A stretch of DNA of 64,000 nucleotides, from assembly GCA_964633355.1 (NCBI GenBank), contig CAZWGO010000008.1, positions 28,902-92,901 on the forward strand. Reading direction: 5' to 3'. The notes under the pieces were generated by a model. It searched no databases. It was not told the DNA's origin and worked only from the letters and a program-made list of their open reading frames with translations. A program made the translations under genes and the position numbers. This stretch comes from Micavibrio_B sp964633355. GTDB taxonomy: Bacteria; Pseudomonadota; Alphaproteobacteria; Micavibrionales; Micavibrionaceae. Of the stretch, positions 26,587-35,514 are shown piece by piece. The number at the start of each line of letters is the position of its first letter. Position 1 is the stretch's first letter.

Positions 26587-28026
26587 ATGTTTCGCAATTG
26601 CCTTCTTGCTGCCCTCGCTGTTTCGACAGCTCTGACACTATCCCTTACCGTCAATTCATTCGCACAAGAGCCAAAAGCCACTGAGCCGAGCATCAAGGTC
26701 TCCCCTCCGGTTGACAGCAAGTCCAATGAAGTGGAACCTAAAAAAGGTAAAGCGACAACCGATCCACAAGAGACTTACAAACAGCTCAATCTTTTCGGTG
26801 ACGTTTTCGAACGTGTGCGCGCCCAATATGTCGACCAGATTTCCGACGAGCAATTGATTGAATATGCTGTCAACGGCATGCTCTCCAGCCTTGATCCCCA
26901 CTCCTCCTATCTGAACGAAAAAGATTTCGATGATATGCGCGTCCAGACCAAAGGTGAATTCGGTGGTCTTGGTATCGAAGTCACGATGGAAGAAGGTCTT
27001 GTAAAAGTCGTTTCCCCGATTGACGATACACCTGCTTCTAAAGCTGGCATTAAAGCTGGCGATTACATCACCCATTTGGATAACAAACCAATTCTTGGCA
27101 TGACGCTGGCTGAAGCCGTTGAAAAAATGCGCGGCAAAGTCGGCTCACCGATCGAGATTACCGTTCGACGCGAAGGCGTTAACGAACCTCTTAAATATAA
27201 GATGAATCGTGACGTGATCAAAATCAAAGCGGTTAAGTCGAGACTCGAAAATGATGATATCGGCTATATTCGTATTACGACGTTCAACCAGAATACGTTC
27301 GATTCTTTGAAAGCCGCGATTGAAAAAGCCAAGAAAGACTCAAAAGGCAAACTGGCCGGCTACGTCATCGATCTTCGCAACAACCCAGGTGGCCTTCTCG
27401 ATCAGGCGATTGCCGTATCGGATGCTTTCCTTGATAAAGGTGAGATCGTTTCAACGCGTGGACGTGATGATAAAGACATCAAACGCGACAATGCAACAGC
27501 CGGAGATTTAACCGAGGGCCTACCTCTTGTTGTCCTTATCAATGGCGGCTCTGCTTCTGCGGCAGAGATTGTTGCCGGTGCACTTCAGGATCATAAACGT
27601 GCGATCGTCATGGGAACACGCTCTTTTGGTAAGGGCTCCGTTCAAACGGTTGTTCCATTGCCTGGCCATGGCGCGATGCGCCTGACTACAGCGCGCTATT
27701 TCACTCCGTCAGGCCGCTCTATTCAGGCAAAAGGTATTGCGCCTGACATTATTGTCGAAGCCGCCAAAATCGAAAAAATTGGCGAAGAAAGCTTTCATGA
27801 AGAAGATTTGAAAGGCGCCTTGGCCAATCCGGATGTTAAAAAAGTTATCCAGATCGAGAAAAAGGATGATGACCAAAAAGGTGAAAAGCCATCAGGTGAA
27901 AAAACCGAAAGTGAAGATTCTCCAGTTCAAACCAAGCTGAGCAAAGAATCCGAAGACGACTATCAAATCGGACGCGCGATTGATCTTCTGCACGGCCTTG
28001 CTCTCTATAGCAAGAAAGACCAATAA
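26587..28026 (+). CDS. ctpA: S41 family carboxy-terminal processing protease
   Basis: The 479-residue periplasmic protease has a signal peptide (cut near NSFAQE), a PDZ domain (about 118-200) and an S41 catalytic domain. The catalytic serine is S324 in GGSASAAEI and the lysine is K349 in SFGKGSVQT. CtpA enzymes cut C-terminal tails of envelope proteins, often cell-wall hydrolases. Residues after about 410 are a charged low-complexity tail. It follows the EnvC-like gene by 17 bases and its stop overlaps the next start. Confidence 0.93.
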   Translation: MFRNCLLAALAVSTALTLSLTVNSFAQEPKATEPSIKVSPPVDSKSNEVEPKKGKATTDPQETYKQLNLFGDVFERVRAQYVDQISDEQLIEYAVNGMLSSLDPHSSYLNEKDFDDMRVQTKGEFGGLGIEVTMEEGLVKVVSPIDDTPASKAGIKAGDYITHLDNKPILGMTLAEAVEKMRGKVGSPIEITVRREGVNEPLKYKMNRDVIKIKAVKSRLENDDIGYIRITTFNQNTFDSLKAAIEKAKKDSKGKLAGYVIDLRNNPGGLLDQAIAVSDAFLDKGEIVSTRGRDDKDIKRDNATAGDLTEGLPLVVLINGGSASAAEIVAGALQDHKRAIVMGTRSFGKGSVQTVVPLPGHGAMRLTTARYFTPSGRSIQAKGIAPDIIVEAAKIEKIGEESFHEEDLKGALANPDVKKVIQIEKKDDDQKGEKPSGEKTESEDSPVQTKLSKESEDDYQIGRAIDLLHGLALYSKKDQ

Positions 28027-29084
28027 TGGCGGCAAGGGAAGTTCTGACCCGACTTGATGAAGTTATCGCGGTTAAAACCTTCTCTCTTGCGACTGCGGTT
28101 TTTCTGACATGTATAGTTGCAACTTTTATCACAGCGGGATTGAGCGGCATATCGCCGGTCAATGGCATCGAAAAAACTCTTTCTATTCCCACGCATGATA
28201 CCGTTGCCGTGGATTCCGGCGACTTGAACCAGCTCGATATCACCGCAAAACCCGCGCCAAAACCAAAGCTCAATGAGCCACAGCCCATAGAAATTGAAGA
28301 CGCGGTTGCCGGTCTTCATACCGAAACGCCGCATGGCCTAGTTCCCATCATAAGAAAAGAAGACGGTCTTACACCTTTTAAAGCCTATGCAGCGCCTTTC
28401 GCTGTCGCCCCTTCTGCGAAAGCTTTGGTATCCTTCGTCATGCTGGACTACGGCCTCTCTGAAAAAACATCCGATACAGCAGTTAAAAACCTGCCTTCTG
28501 GCGTAACTCTTGTTCTGGATGCCTATACGCGCGATGCCCAGAAATGGACAAGCGAAGCCCGCCGTCACGGCCATGAAGTCTGGCTTTCCTTGCCACTCCA
28601 GTCAAAAGATTATCCAACCGTCGATACTGGCCCTAAAACTATTTTGGCCACCCTATCGGATGGAGATGCCGACAATCGTTTGAAACAAACGTTAGGAGTC
28701 GCAACAGGGTATAGCGGGCTAATCATCAATAATTCTTTTGGCTTCGGAAAAGCGCCGAATTTGCTTGAAAAAGTCCTCAACGATATTGCTGGTCGCGGAC
28801 TTGGGATCGTTCAGTCTAGCACCATCGATCAAAATCTATCCAAACTGGTGGCACAGACAAAAGCTCCTTTTGCTCTCGCGGATTTAAATATGAGCAACAT
28901 GGATTCAGGAAAAAGCTTGCCTGAAAAATTGATCGATATTGAAGCCATGGCCGTAGAAAAAAAGAAACTGGTTATTTTCTTTTCTCCTTACCCTGCCACT
29001 ATTAAAGCACTTCAGGATTGGTCGGAAAAAGCGAGCAATCGCGGTGTTCAATTCGCCCCTCTTTCTACTGTTGTATCTAAATAA
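28026..29084 (+). CDS. Divergent polysaccharide deacetylase family protein
   Basis: The 352-residue protein has one N-terminal membrane helix (about residues 19-42), a proline-rich linker, and a C-terminal domain from about 115 that matches the divergent polysaccharide deacetylase family (DUF610). Visible landmarks are VSFVMLDYGLSEKTS, LPSGVTLVLDAY and GHEVWLSLPLQSKDYP. Members usually lie between ctpA and rppH in alphaproteobacteria, as here, and the activity is unproven. Coupled by overlaps to both neighbours. Confidence 0.85.
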   Translation: MAAREVLTRLDEVIAVKTFSLATAVFLTCIVATFITAGLSGISPVNGIEKTLSIPTHDTVAVDSGDLNQLDITAKPAPKPKLNEPQPIEIEDAVAGLHTETPHGLVPIIRKEDGLTPFKAYAAPFAVAPSAKALVSFVMLDYGLSEKTSDTAVKNLPSGVTLVLDAYTRDAQKWTSEARRHGHEVWLSLPLQSKDYPTVDTGPKTILATLSDGDADNRLKQTLGVATGYSGLIINNSFGFGKAPNLLEKVLNDIAGRGLGIVQSSTIDQNLSKLVAQTKAPFALADLNMSNMDSGKSLPEKLIDIEAMAVEKKKLVIFFSPYPATIKALQDWSEKASNRGVQFAPLSTVVSK

Positions 29085-29557
29085 TGACGCATTACGACCA
29101 CCTACCCTATCGGCCTTGCGTAGGCCTTGCCATTTTCAATCGAGACGGAAAAGTTTTCGTTGCCGAGCGGCTGGACAACAATACCGCTTGGCAAATGCCA
29201 CAAGGCGGTATCGATGAAGGGGAAGATTTAACATTCGCCGCCTATCGGGAAATGAAAGAAGAAATTGGTACTGACAAAGCCGAAATTCTTGAAATCATGC
29301 AAACACCATTATTTTATGATTTACCGCTCGAGCTTCTCGGCAAACTCTGGGGTGGTAAATATCGCGGTCAGGAACAAATCTGGATCGCCCTGCGTTTTAC
29401 CGGAGATGACTCTGATATAGATTTAAATGCACATGAGCCTGCAGAATTTTCACGCTGGAAATGGGTAGATTTAGCGGAGACAATCGATCTGATAGTCCCT
29501 TTTAAACGGGACACCTATGCCCAAATCATCAAAGCGTTTCTTAAATATACAATTTGA
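29084..29557 (+). CDS. rppH: RNA pyrophosphohydrolase (Nudix)
   Basis: The 157-residue enzyme converts 5'-triphosphate mRNA ends to monophosphate to start decay. The Nudix box runs from G41 to T63 (GGIDEGED ... REMKEEIGT), and WQMPQGG precedes it as in RppH. It is the last gene of the proA-to-rppH array and converges with the pseudopilin on the other strand with no gap. Confidence 0.92.
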   Translation: MTHYDHLPYRPCVGLAIFNRDGKVFVAERLDNNTAWQMPQGGIDEGEDLTFAAYREMKEEIGTDKAEILEIMQTPLFYDLPLELLGKLWGGKYRGQEQIWIALRFTGDDSDIDLNAHEPAEFSRWKWVDLAETIDLIVPFKRDTYAQIIKAFLKYTI

Positions 29558-30298
29558 TTATTGCACTCTAAAGAACATAACGCAGCTTTTAACCGTAATA
29601 GATGCATCGAAACCGTTACTGCCGTCGGCTAAATTATCGCAGCCGAAGTCACCATAGTCCCAAACTGTAACTTCTCCGGAAAGCGGCGCACCATCATCCA
29701 TTTTTTTATCGATATTTTCAGCCATTCTAGGCGTGACAGCCGCTAGACCTGCAGTATCTCTGACACCTGAGTCAGGGTTCATACCCTGATTGGAGTATCG
29801 AAGAAAATGCCCCGGGCGCCGATCTCCCGGCAATACTCCCGGATTATAAAACATTTCAAGGCCGCCGCCTAAAGCCATTGAAGGATGCGTTTTTCCCCAT
29901 TCGGGTGATGCAGGATCTGCTCCTGGAACAATGCCACCAATAAGATCAGCCAGTGCCAAATGCTTCCAGAACTGGACTGTTTCTGAGTCTTGTAAGAGCT
30001 TATCTCCTAGAGCTTCCGTGCCGGAGTAAGTCCCGATTTTTAGATTGCCATTTCCACTGACACAAAAAGTGGCAGTATTGCATCCAGGTATCTTGCCTTC
30101 CGGCGTCGTTATATCCCCAGGAATTGCTTTATAAGAATCCGCAAAAGTATTATTCGCGGTTTTGACAGCCGTTATTGCTGAGATAAGACTATTGACGCGG
30201 GAATTTTCGATTAATTGCTGACCCTTCAGTACACCACCAATTAAAAGGCCGATGATAATCATAACGATCGATAACTCGACCAGTGTAAAGCCTTTCAT
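29558..30298 (-). CDS. Prepilin-like protein with type IV pilin N-terminus (family 1, copy C)
   Basis: The 246-residue protein starts MKG followed by FTLVELSIVM, the same class-III signal as the genes at 4740 and 5489. It shares with them the spacing CNTATFCVSGNGNL, a VQFWKHLALADLIGGI segment, and a terminal cysteine followed by VMFFRVQ. It sits 18 bases after tolB, exactly where pal is expected. Being in the tol transcript suggests cell-envelope coregulation, but no function is known. Confidence 0.78.
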   Translation of the reverse strand: MKGFTLVELSIVMIIIGLLIGGVLKGQQLIENSRVNSLISAITAVKTANNTFADSYKAIPGDITTPEGKIPGCNTATFCVSGNGNLKIGTYSGTEALGDKLLQDSETVQFWKHLALADLIGGIVPGADPASPEWGKTHPSMALGGGLEMFYNPGVLPGDRRPGHFLRYSNQGMNPDSGVRDTAGLAAVTPRMAENIDKKMDDGAPLSGEVTVWDYGDFGCDNLADGSNGFDASITVKSCVMFFRVQ

Positions 30299-30316
30299 GT
30301 AGCAATTATTCCTCTA

Positions 30317-31612
30317 TCAAGGGTTCATCGGTGACCAAGCTGGATCTGATGCATCGCCCGGTGTCTTTAATTTTCGCTCATTAAAGCCTGTCAGGTCAAT
30401 ACTATAAAGACCGGCAGAATTTCCCTGCTCGCGGAAGAAGGCAATGACACGGCCATTTGGCGCCCAGGTCGGGCCTTCCATGTGATAACCATTTGTTAAC
30501 AAGCGCTCACCAGAACCATCCGGACGAACGACGCCAATATAGAATTTTCCCTTGAGCATTTTTGTAAAGGCGATTAAATCGCCGCGTGGTGACCATACCG
30601 GAGAAGCATAGCGACCTTCGCCGAAAGTGATGCGTTTCGCACCGCCTCCACTTGCCGACATGACATAAATTTGCTGCGTACCGCCACGGTCGGATTCAAA
30701 TGTTACTTGCCCGCCATCTGGAGAATAACTAGGCGCGGTATCGATGCCTGCTTCGGATGTAAGTCGCTGTGGTTTTCGTGAGCGCAAATCCATTGAATAG
30801 ATATCGGTGTTACCGTTCTGCGCCATCGAATAAATCAGTCTCGATCCGTCTGGTGAAAAACGCGGCGAGAATGTCATACCCGGGAAATCACCCAAGACCT
30901 CCTGACGTCCGGATTCAAGATCGTACAAATAAACCCGCGGCTTACCGCCTACAAATGCCAGATAAGTCAGCATATGTTGGTTCGGCGAGAAACGCGGTGT
31001 CAAGACAAGGTCACGTCCGTCGGTCAGCGCACGTTGGTTCGCGCCATCCTGATCCATGATTGCCAAGCGTTTTACACGCGCGATTGCCGGTCCGCTTTCG
31101 GAAATGAAAACAATGCGGGAGTCGAAATAACCTTCTTCGCCAGTGAGACGCTTATAAATTTCATCGGAAATAATATGAGCGATACGTCTCCAGTTTTGAG
31201 GCGTTGTCATATAGGCCATGCCCGCAAGTTGCTGCTGGCCGAAAACATCAAATAGGCGGAACTCAACGCGAGTGCGTCCGTCGCCTGCTTTCGTTATGAC
31301 ACCCGTTACAAGCGCCTGTGCATTGATCGCTTTCCATTCAGGAAAACGGACCTGAGTTTGCATCGAAGCGGAATCCTGAATGAACGCCTTTTTATCGATA
31401 GCGCGGAAAAGTCCGGTCCCGACAAGGTTGTTCGTAATGACGGACGGAATGCCCGTTGCAAATTCAGCCCCGCTCGCATCCGCTGTCGCGAAATCTGCAA
31501 TCGCAATCGGAATTGGCTCCGATACACCGCGATTGACATCAACCCGCAATTCAGCAAAGGCCGGAGATGCGGCAAAAAGAATAGCAACGAAAGCTAGGAT
31601 AAAGCGGGTCAT
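30317..31612 (-). CDS. tolB: Tol-Pal system protein TolB
   Basis: The 431-residue periplasmic protein has a signal peptide (MTRFILAFVAILFAASPAFA), an N-terminal domain and a six-bladed WD40-like propeller with repeats such as PRFSPDG and PSYSPDGG. TolB links the TolQRA motor to Pal during outer-membrane constriction. I set the start at 31612, the natural signal-peptide start just after tolA stops; the longer frame from 31636 lies inside tolA. Confidence 0.94.
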   Translation of the reverse strand: MTRFILAFVAILFAASPAFAELRVDVNRGVSEPIPIAIADFATADASGAEFATGIPSVITNNLVGTGLFRAIDKKAFIQDSASMQTQVRFPEWKAINAQALVTGVITKAGDGRTRVEFRLFDVFGQQQLAGMAYMTTPQNWRRIAHIISDEIYKRLTGEEGYFDSRIVFISESGPAIARVKRLAIMDQDGANQRALTDGRDLVLTPRFSPNQHMLTYLAFVGGKPRVYLYDLESGRQEVLGDFPGMTFSPRFSPDGSRLIYSMAQNGNTDIYSMDLRSRKPQRLTSEAGIDTAPSYSPDGGQVTFESDRGGTQQIYVMSASGGGAKRITFGEGRYASPVWSPRGDLIAFTKMLKGKFYIGVVRPDGSGERLLTNGYHMEGPTWAPNGRVIAFFREQGNSAGLYSIDLTGFNERKLKTPGDASDPAWSPMNP

Positions 31613-31613
31613 T

Positions 31614-32510
31614 TTAGAACATTTCCTTAGGGTCAAAAACTACGGTCATATCTCGCCAGAGATTATACTTATCTTCCGGCAATCTTAAAGGGCTGCAGCG
31701 CGGATTTTGCACAGCGCGAAGGGCAGAATCCGCCATCGCACGGAAGAAAGTATCGGAATTATATCTTGCCTGATCGACGATCTTCACAGAACTGACAGTC
31801 CGGTCAGGGTTTACAGTAACTTTAACCTCAACCGCCAGATCCTGTGCATTCATCAGACCCGGGTTGATATTCCAGCATCCCGCCAATTGCTGGCGAAGCG
31901 CATCCTGCTCACTCATACTCAGGACATCCGAGAACTTGCTAACGTCAGGTGACGGAGTCGGTTCCGTCATCAGCTTGCTATCCGGCGCATCGGATTCAGG
32001 CTGCGGCGGTTCATCTTCAGATAGGTTTTGCAACAATTTATCGAAGTCCTGAGAATCGTCTTCTTTTTTCTTTTCAGTTTTCTTGACCGGAGTCGGCTTT
32101 TTCGGCTCAGGCTTTTTTTCAGGCTTGGGTTTTTCTTTCGGTTTCGGCGGCGCCAGATCGTCTTTTTCAACCGCTTCTTCTTTTTTCGGCGGCTCTTTCA
32201 ATTCTTCAGGATCAGGTGGCGTTGCTTCTTTTGGCGGCAAAGGCTTGGGCGGCTCCTTCTTTGGCGGAGGCGGCTCTTCCTTTTTTTCTTCCTTCGGCTT
32301 TGGCGCTTTGACCGGCGGCTTGTTGGTGGTTGTCATCTCCGAAATATCTGCCACCATATCGATGGGAATGGATTCAACAATTTCCGGATCTGTCTTGAAA
32401 TGCGGCAATCCGAAAATCACCAGCAAAAAAACTACAGCATGGATGATCCCTGAAATAATCAGCGGAGTTTTCATCGTATCGTTGGTTGCTGTTTTTTTAT
32501 CTTCAGACAT
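31614..32510 (-). CDS. tolA: Cell envelope protein TolA
   Basis: The 298-residue protein has one membrane helix (about residues 14-34), a central domain of about 130 residues extremely rich in Pro, Lys and Glu, and a C-terminal TolA/TonB-like domain (LRQQLAGCWNINPGL ... FRAMADSALRAVQNPRCSPL). The domain spans the periplasm and touches TolB and the outer membrane. Its polyproline runs (PPPPKKEPP) are classic EF-P targets. Confidence 0.92.
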   Translation of the reverse strand: MSEDKKTATNDTMKTPLIISGIIHAVVFLLVIFGLPHFKTDPEIVESIPIDMVADISEMTTTNKPPVKAPKPKEEKKEEPPPPKKEPPKPLPPKEATPPDPEELKEPPKKEEAVEKDDLAPPKPKEKPKPEKKPEPKKPTPVKKTEKKKEDDSQDFDKLLQNLSEDEPPQPESDAPDSKLMTEPTPSPDVSKFSDVLSMSEQDALRQQLAGCWNINPGLMNAQDLAVEVKVTVNPDRTVSSVKIVDQARYNSDTFFRAMADSALRAVQNPRCSPLRLPEDKYNLWRDMTVVFDPKEMF

Positions 32511-32531
32511 GGCTTCCTGATGAGGAATAAA

Positions 32532-32975
32532 TTACTTTTTAGACGTGGCGGCACCCGGCTGTGAAATCAGCGCAACCTTGCGATATCCGGCTTTGTTGAT
32601 TGCACCGATAATGCCCATGACGTCACCATAAGGCAAAGATGTATCGGCCTTGATAAACACGCGGCGCTCTACATCATCGCCAGTGATCGCAGAAAGTTTC
32701 TCAATCAATTGCTCACGGTTGACTTTGCTTTCACCGATAAAAGCCTGTCCGTTTTTATCGAGGGACACTTCCAATGGTTTTTCATCTTTATCGTTGATTG
32801 CATTGGCTTCAGATTTCGGCAGATCGACAGGCACGCCGGTGTTAAGCAGCGGCGCCGTCACCATAAATACGATCAGGAGAACCAGCATAACGTCGATAAA
32901 AGGCGTTACGTTGATCTCGGACATAGGACGATATCCGCCTCTTCCTGATCCTTTAGTTGGGATATTCATAGCCAT
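32532..32975 (-). CDS. tolR: Tol-Pal system protein TolR (ExbD family)
   Basis: The 147-residue protein has one helix with the conserved aspartate in NVTPFIDVMLVLLIVFMV and a periplasmic domain. With TolQ it forms the proton-driven motor. It lies 2 bases after tolQ. Confidence 0.95.
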   Translation of the reverse strand: MAMNIPTKGSGRGGYRPMSEINVTPFIDVMLVLLIVFMVTAPLLNTGVPVDLPKSEANAINDKDEKPLEVSLDKNGQAFIGESKVNREQLIEKLSAITGDDVERRVFIKADTSLPYGDVMGIIGAINKAGYRKVALISQPGAATSKK

Positions 32976-32977
32976 CG

Positions 32978-33760
32978 TTATGCTACCCGGCGCGATGCAG
33001 CGCCACGATCCGAACTATCGAGATGGCGGGACATAATAGCTGTAAATTCGGTTGCAAAAGCATGCAAACGGTCCGCATAGCGTGCCAGACGCGACGAGAA
33101 TACGTTATAGGCAACCATGGCCGGAATAGCGGCAACCAAACCTGCGGCTGTGGCAAACAAAGCCTCGGCAATACCCGGCGCGACAACGGCGAGTGACGTG
33201 TTGTTCATGGAAGCAATAGCGGTAAAGGAGTTCATAATCCCCCACACCGTACCGAACAAACCGATAAAGGTGGCTGTGGAACCTGTTGTCGCAAGAAATG
33301 TCATGCCGCGCTCGAGAATTTGCATCTCGCGGATAATCGCAATGGACATGGAACGCTCGACGCGCTGTTTCAAACTTGCCTGCAGACTTTCAGAGGATGG
33401 AATACCGGCGGCGATACCAGCCTGCCATTCTTCCATACCGGCAGAGAAAGTTGCCAGCAATGGATCGGCGGGAGATTTCTTGACGCGCTGATATAATTTA
33501 TCCATCGGCTCGCCCGACCAGAAAGCATCTTCGAAACGATCTGCGCGGCGGTTGAGCTTTTTCAGCGTCATGCGCTTATGGATCATGATCGTCCAGCACC
33601 ATACAGACATGATGACCAGACAGATCATGACGGATTTCACGATCATGTCCGCATTCATAAACAAGGCAAAAGGTGAAAGATCGTGAGCCATAGGCGCTCC
33701 GGCAATTGTGCTTTTCAGCGCCTCATCGGCAACGGGTACTGTGGCGGTATCTGCGGTCAT
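32978..33760 (-). CDS. tolQ: Tol-Pal system protein TolQ (MotA/ExbB family)
   Basis: The 260-residue protein has three membrane helices and the family core ATTGSTATFIGLFGTVWGIM followed by GIAEALFATAAGLVAAIPAM. It forms the stator with TolR. Its start overlaps the end of ybgC by 4 bases. Confidence 0.95.
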   Translation of the reverse strand: MTADTATVPVADEALKSTIAGAPMAHDLSPFALFMNADMIVKSVMICLVIMSVWCWTIMIHKRMTLKKLNRRADRFEDAFWSGEPMDKLYQRVKKSPADPLLATFSAGMEEWQAGIAAGIPSSESLQASLKQRVERSMSIAIIREMQILERGMTFLATTGSTATFIGLFGTVWGIMNSFTAIASMNNTSLAVVAPGIAEALFATAAGLVAAIPAMVAYNVFSSRLARYADRLHAFATEFTAIMSRHLDSSDRGAASRRVA

Positions 33761-34167
33761 GTGCTTTGCTCCAAAGATGACTTAAATAATTCTTTTATAG
33801 TATCAGGCAAGGCCGTTGGCTTGCCTTGCGTATTCACGGTAACCAGAAGAACGTTCATGCCGAACAAAACCTCTTCACTTTTGAAGATTTCCTGCCGCAT
33901 CATAAAACTCGTGTTTTTAATACTTTTCAGGGAAGTTTTGACCGTCAGAAGATCGTCGAGTCGCGCGGGCTTAAAATAGTCTGCTTCGAGGTGCCTGACA
34001 ACAAATAAAACACCGTTTTCAGCGTGCAAATCGCTGTTTTGTAGATCGAACGATCTCAAAAATTCTGTCCGACCCCTTTCGCAGAATTTGATGTGATTCG
34101 CGTGGTACATGACCCCGCCGGCATCGGTGTCTTCGTAATACACGCGGTAATGGATTTCATGGGTCAT
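33757..34167 (-). CDS. ybgC: Tol-Pal associated acyl-CoA thioesterase YbgC
   Basis: The 136-residue hotdog-fold protein has the catalytic signature VYYEDTDAGGVMYHANH. YbgC hydrolyses acyl-CoA or acyl-ACP and almost always precedes tolQ. It overlaps both neighbours by 4 bases. Confidence 0.93.
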   Translation of the reverse strand: MTHEIHYRVYYEDTDAGGVMYHANHIKFCERGRTEFLRSFDLQNSDLHAENGVLFVVRHLEADYFKPARLDDLLTVKTSLKSIKNTSFMMRQEIFKSEEVLFGMNVLLVTVNTQGKPTALPDTIKELFKSSLEQST

Positions 34168-34496
34168 TCGATGTCTTCTAAAGGATAAATATCAAAGGCT
34201 ATTTCTTCATATGGGTGAACGGCTTTCATAGCCAAAACCGCCTGCTCCAGCCTGCTTTTTAATACCGTCACTTCAATACGGTCTTCTTCAACAGCTTCCA
34301 ATATGCCACTCCGGCCAATCACCGGATTGGATTTTTGATTACCTAGAAAACGGCCCGTGCCGCGTGTTGTAAAAGAACAATGGCTGTAATTGCCGATTTC
34401 TCCGGCTCCGGCGTCACCCAAAGCTTTCAAAACAGCCTCGGTGTGACTTACAGGAACATATATAATAAGCTTAACTTTGCCCGCCATGTTACTCAT
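34164..34496 (-). CDS. Stand-alone YqfO/NIF3-middle-domain protein
   Basis: The 110-residue protein matches the PII/CutA-like domain inserted in the middle of YqfO-type NIF3 proteins, here as a separate gene: KLIIYVPVSHTEAVLKALGDAGAGEIGNY, then SFTTRGTGRF and the terminal AVHPYEEIAFDIYPL. The family is often annotated as NGG1p-interacting factor 3 and its role is unknown. The start at 34496 overlaps the ruvB stop; ATG 34487 is an alternative. Confidence 0.8.
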   Translation of the reverse strand: MSNMAGKVKLIIYVPVSHTEAVLKALGDAGAGEIGNYSHCSFTTRGTGRFLGNQKSNPVIGRSGILEAVEEDRIEVTVLKSRLEQAVLAMKAVHPYEEIAFDIYPLEDIE

Positions 34497-35514
34497 CAAA
34501 CAAAGCTGTTTGGGATGATTGGGTCGGTTTTAAACCCATATACCGGAACCCCTCCGCCGATAAAACCCGTCCGCGCGGTGTTCTTTGAACCAGGCCCTGT
34601 TGTAACAAATACGGCTCGACGACATCCTCGATCACGTCGCGCTGCTCGGCCAGAATAGCTGACAGCGTCTCGATCCCGACCGGCCCACCCGCATATTTCT
34701 CAGCGATGCATTTCAGATAACGGCGGTCCATCGTATCGAGGCCCGTGGCATCGACGTCTAATTTGGTCAGCGCATAGTCTGCCGCCTTTGCATCGATTTT
34801 ATCGTTGCCGCCCACATGGGCAAAATCCCGCACGCGCCTTGTTAAGCGTCCTGCCAGACGCGGCGTCCCGCGAGAGCGTTTGGCGATTTCCTGCGCTCCG
34901 TCTTCGGTGATTGGCACATCAACGACTTTGGCAATTCTTTTAACAATTAAAGTTAACTCATCTGTGTCATAAAATTCCAATCGCAATGGAATCCCGAAAC
35001 GATCGCGCAATGGATTGGTCAGCAAACCCGAACGCGTTGTCGCACCAACTAATGTAAATGGCGGTAGATCTATCTGTACTGATCGCGCTGCTGGCCCTTC
35101 GCCGATCATCAAATCAAGTTTGCGGTCTTCCATCGCCGGATAAAGAATTTCTTCTACTGCCGGATTTAAACGGTGAATTTCATCGATAAACAAAACATCA
35201 TTCGGCTGTAAATTCGTTAGCAGTGCCGCGAGATCGCCTGCGCGGGCAATTACCGGACCGGACGTAGCGCGAAAGCCGACACCTAACTCGCGCGCCACAA
35301 TCTGCGCCAATGTTGTCTTGCCAAGTCCGGGCGGACCAAAAAAAAGAACGTGATCCAGCGTATCTTTGCGCGATTTCGCGGCCTTGATAAAAACGCTTAA
35401 ATTTTCACGCAAGGCTTTTTGCCCGACGAATTCGGCCAATGTTTGCGGGCGTATCTGGTTTTCATCCAGAATTTCATCTTCGCCAATCGCTGGTGATAAT
35501 TCATTCGCTTTCAT
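34489..35514 (-). CDS. ruvB: Holliday junction branch migration helicase RuvB
   Basis: The 341-residue AAA+ motor has Walker A GPPGLGKTT, Walker B LFIDEIHR, the GATTRSGLL sensor region and a C-terminal winged helix (QGLVQRTPRGRVLS). It pumps DNA through the RuvA-bound junction. It overlaps ruvA by 4 bases. Confidence 0.96.
   Translation of the reverse strand: MKANELSPAIGEDEILDENQIRPQTLAEFVGQKALRENLSVFIKAAKSRKDTLDHVLFFGPPGLGKTTLAQIVARELGVGFRATSGPVIARAGDLAALLTNLQPNDVLFIDEIHRLNPAVEEILYPAMEDRKLDLMIGEGPAARSVQIDLPPFTLVGATTRSGLLTNPLRDRFGIPLRLEFYDTDELTLIVKRIAKVVDVPITEDGAQEIAKRSRGTPRLAGRLTRRVRDFAHVGGNDKIDAKAADYALTKLDVDATGLDTMDRRYLKCIAEKYAGGPVGIETLSAILAEQRDVIEDVVEPYLLQQGLVQRTPRGRVLSAEGFRYMGLKPTQSSQTALFDE

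Noticed and set aside
32028..32453. Phe/Arg-rich open frame on the plus strand opposite tolA
   Set aside because: Its composition is simply the complement of the Pro/Lys/Glu codons of TolA.
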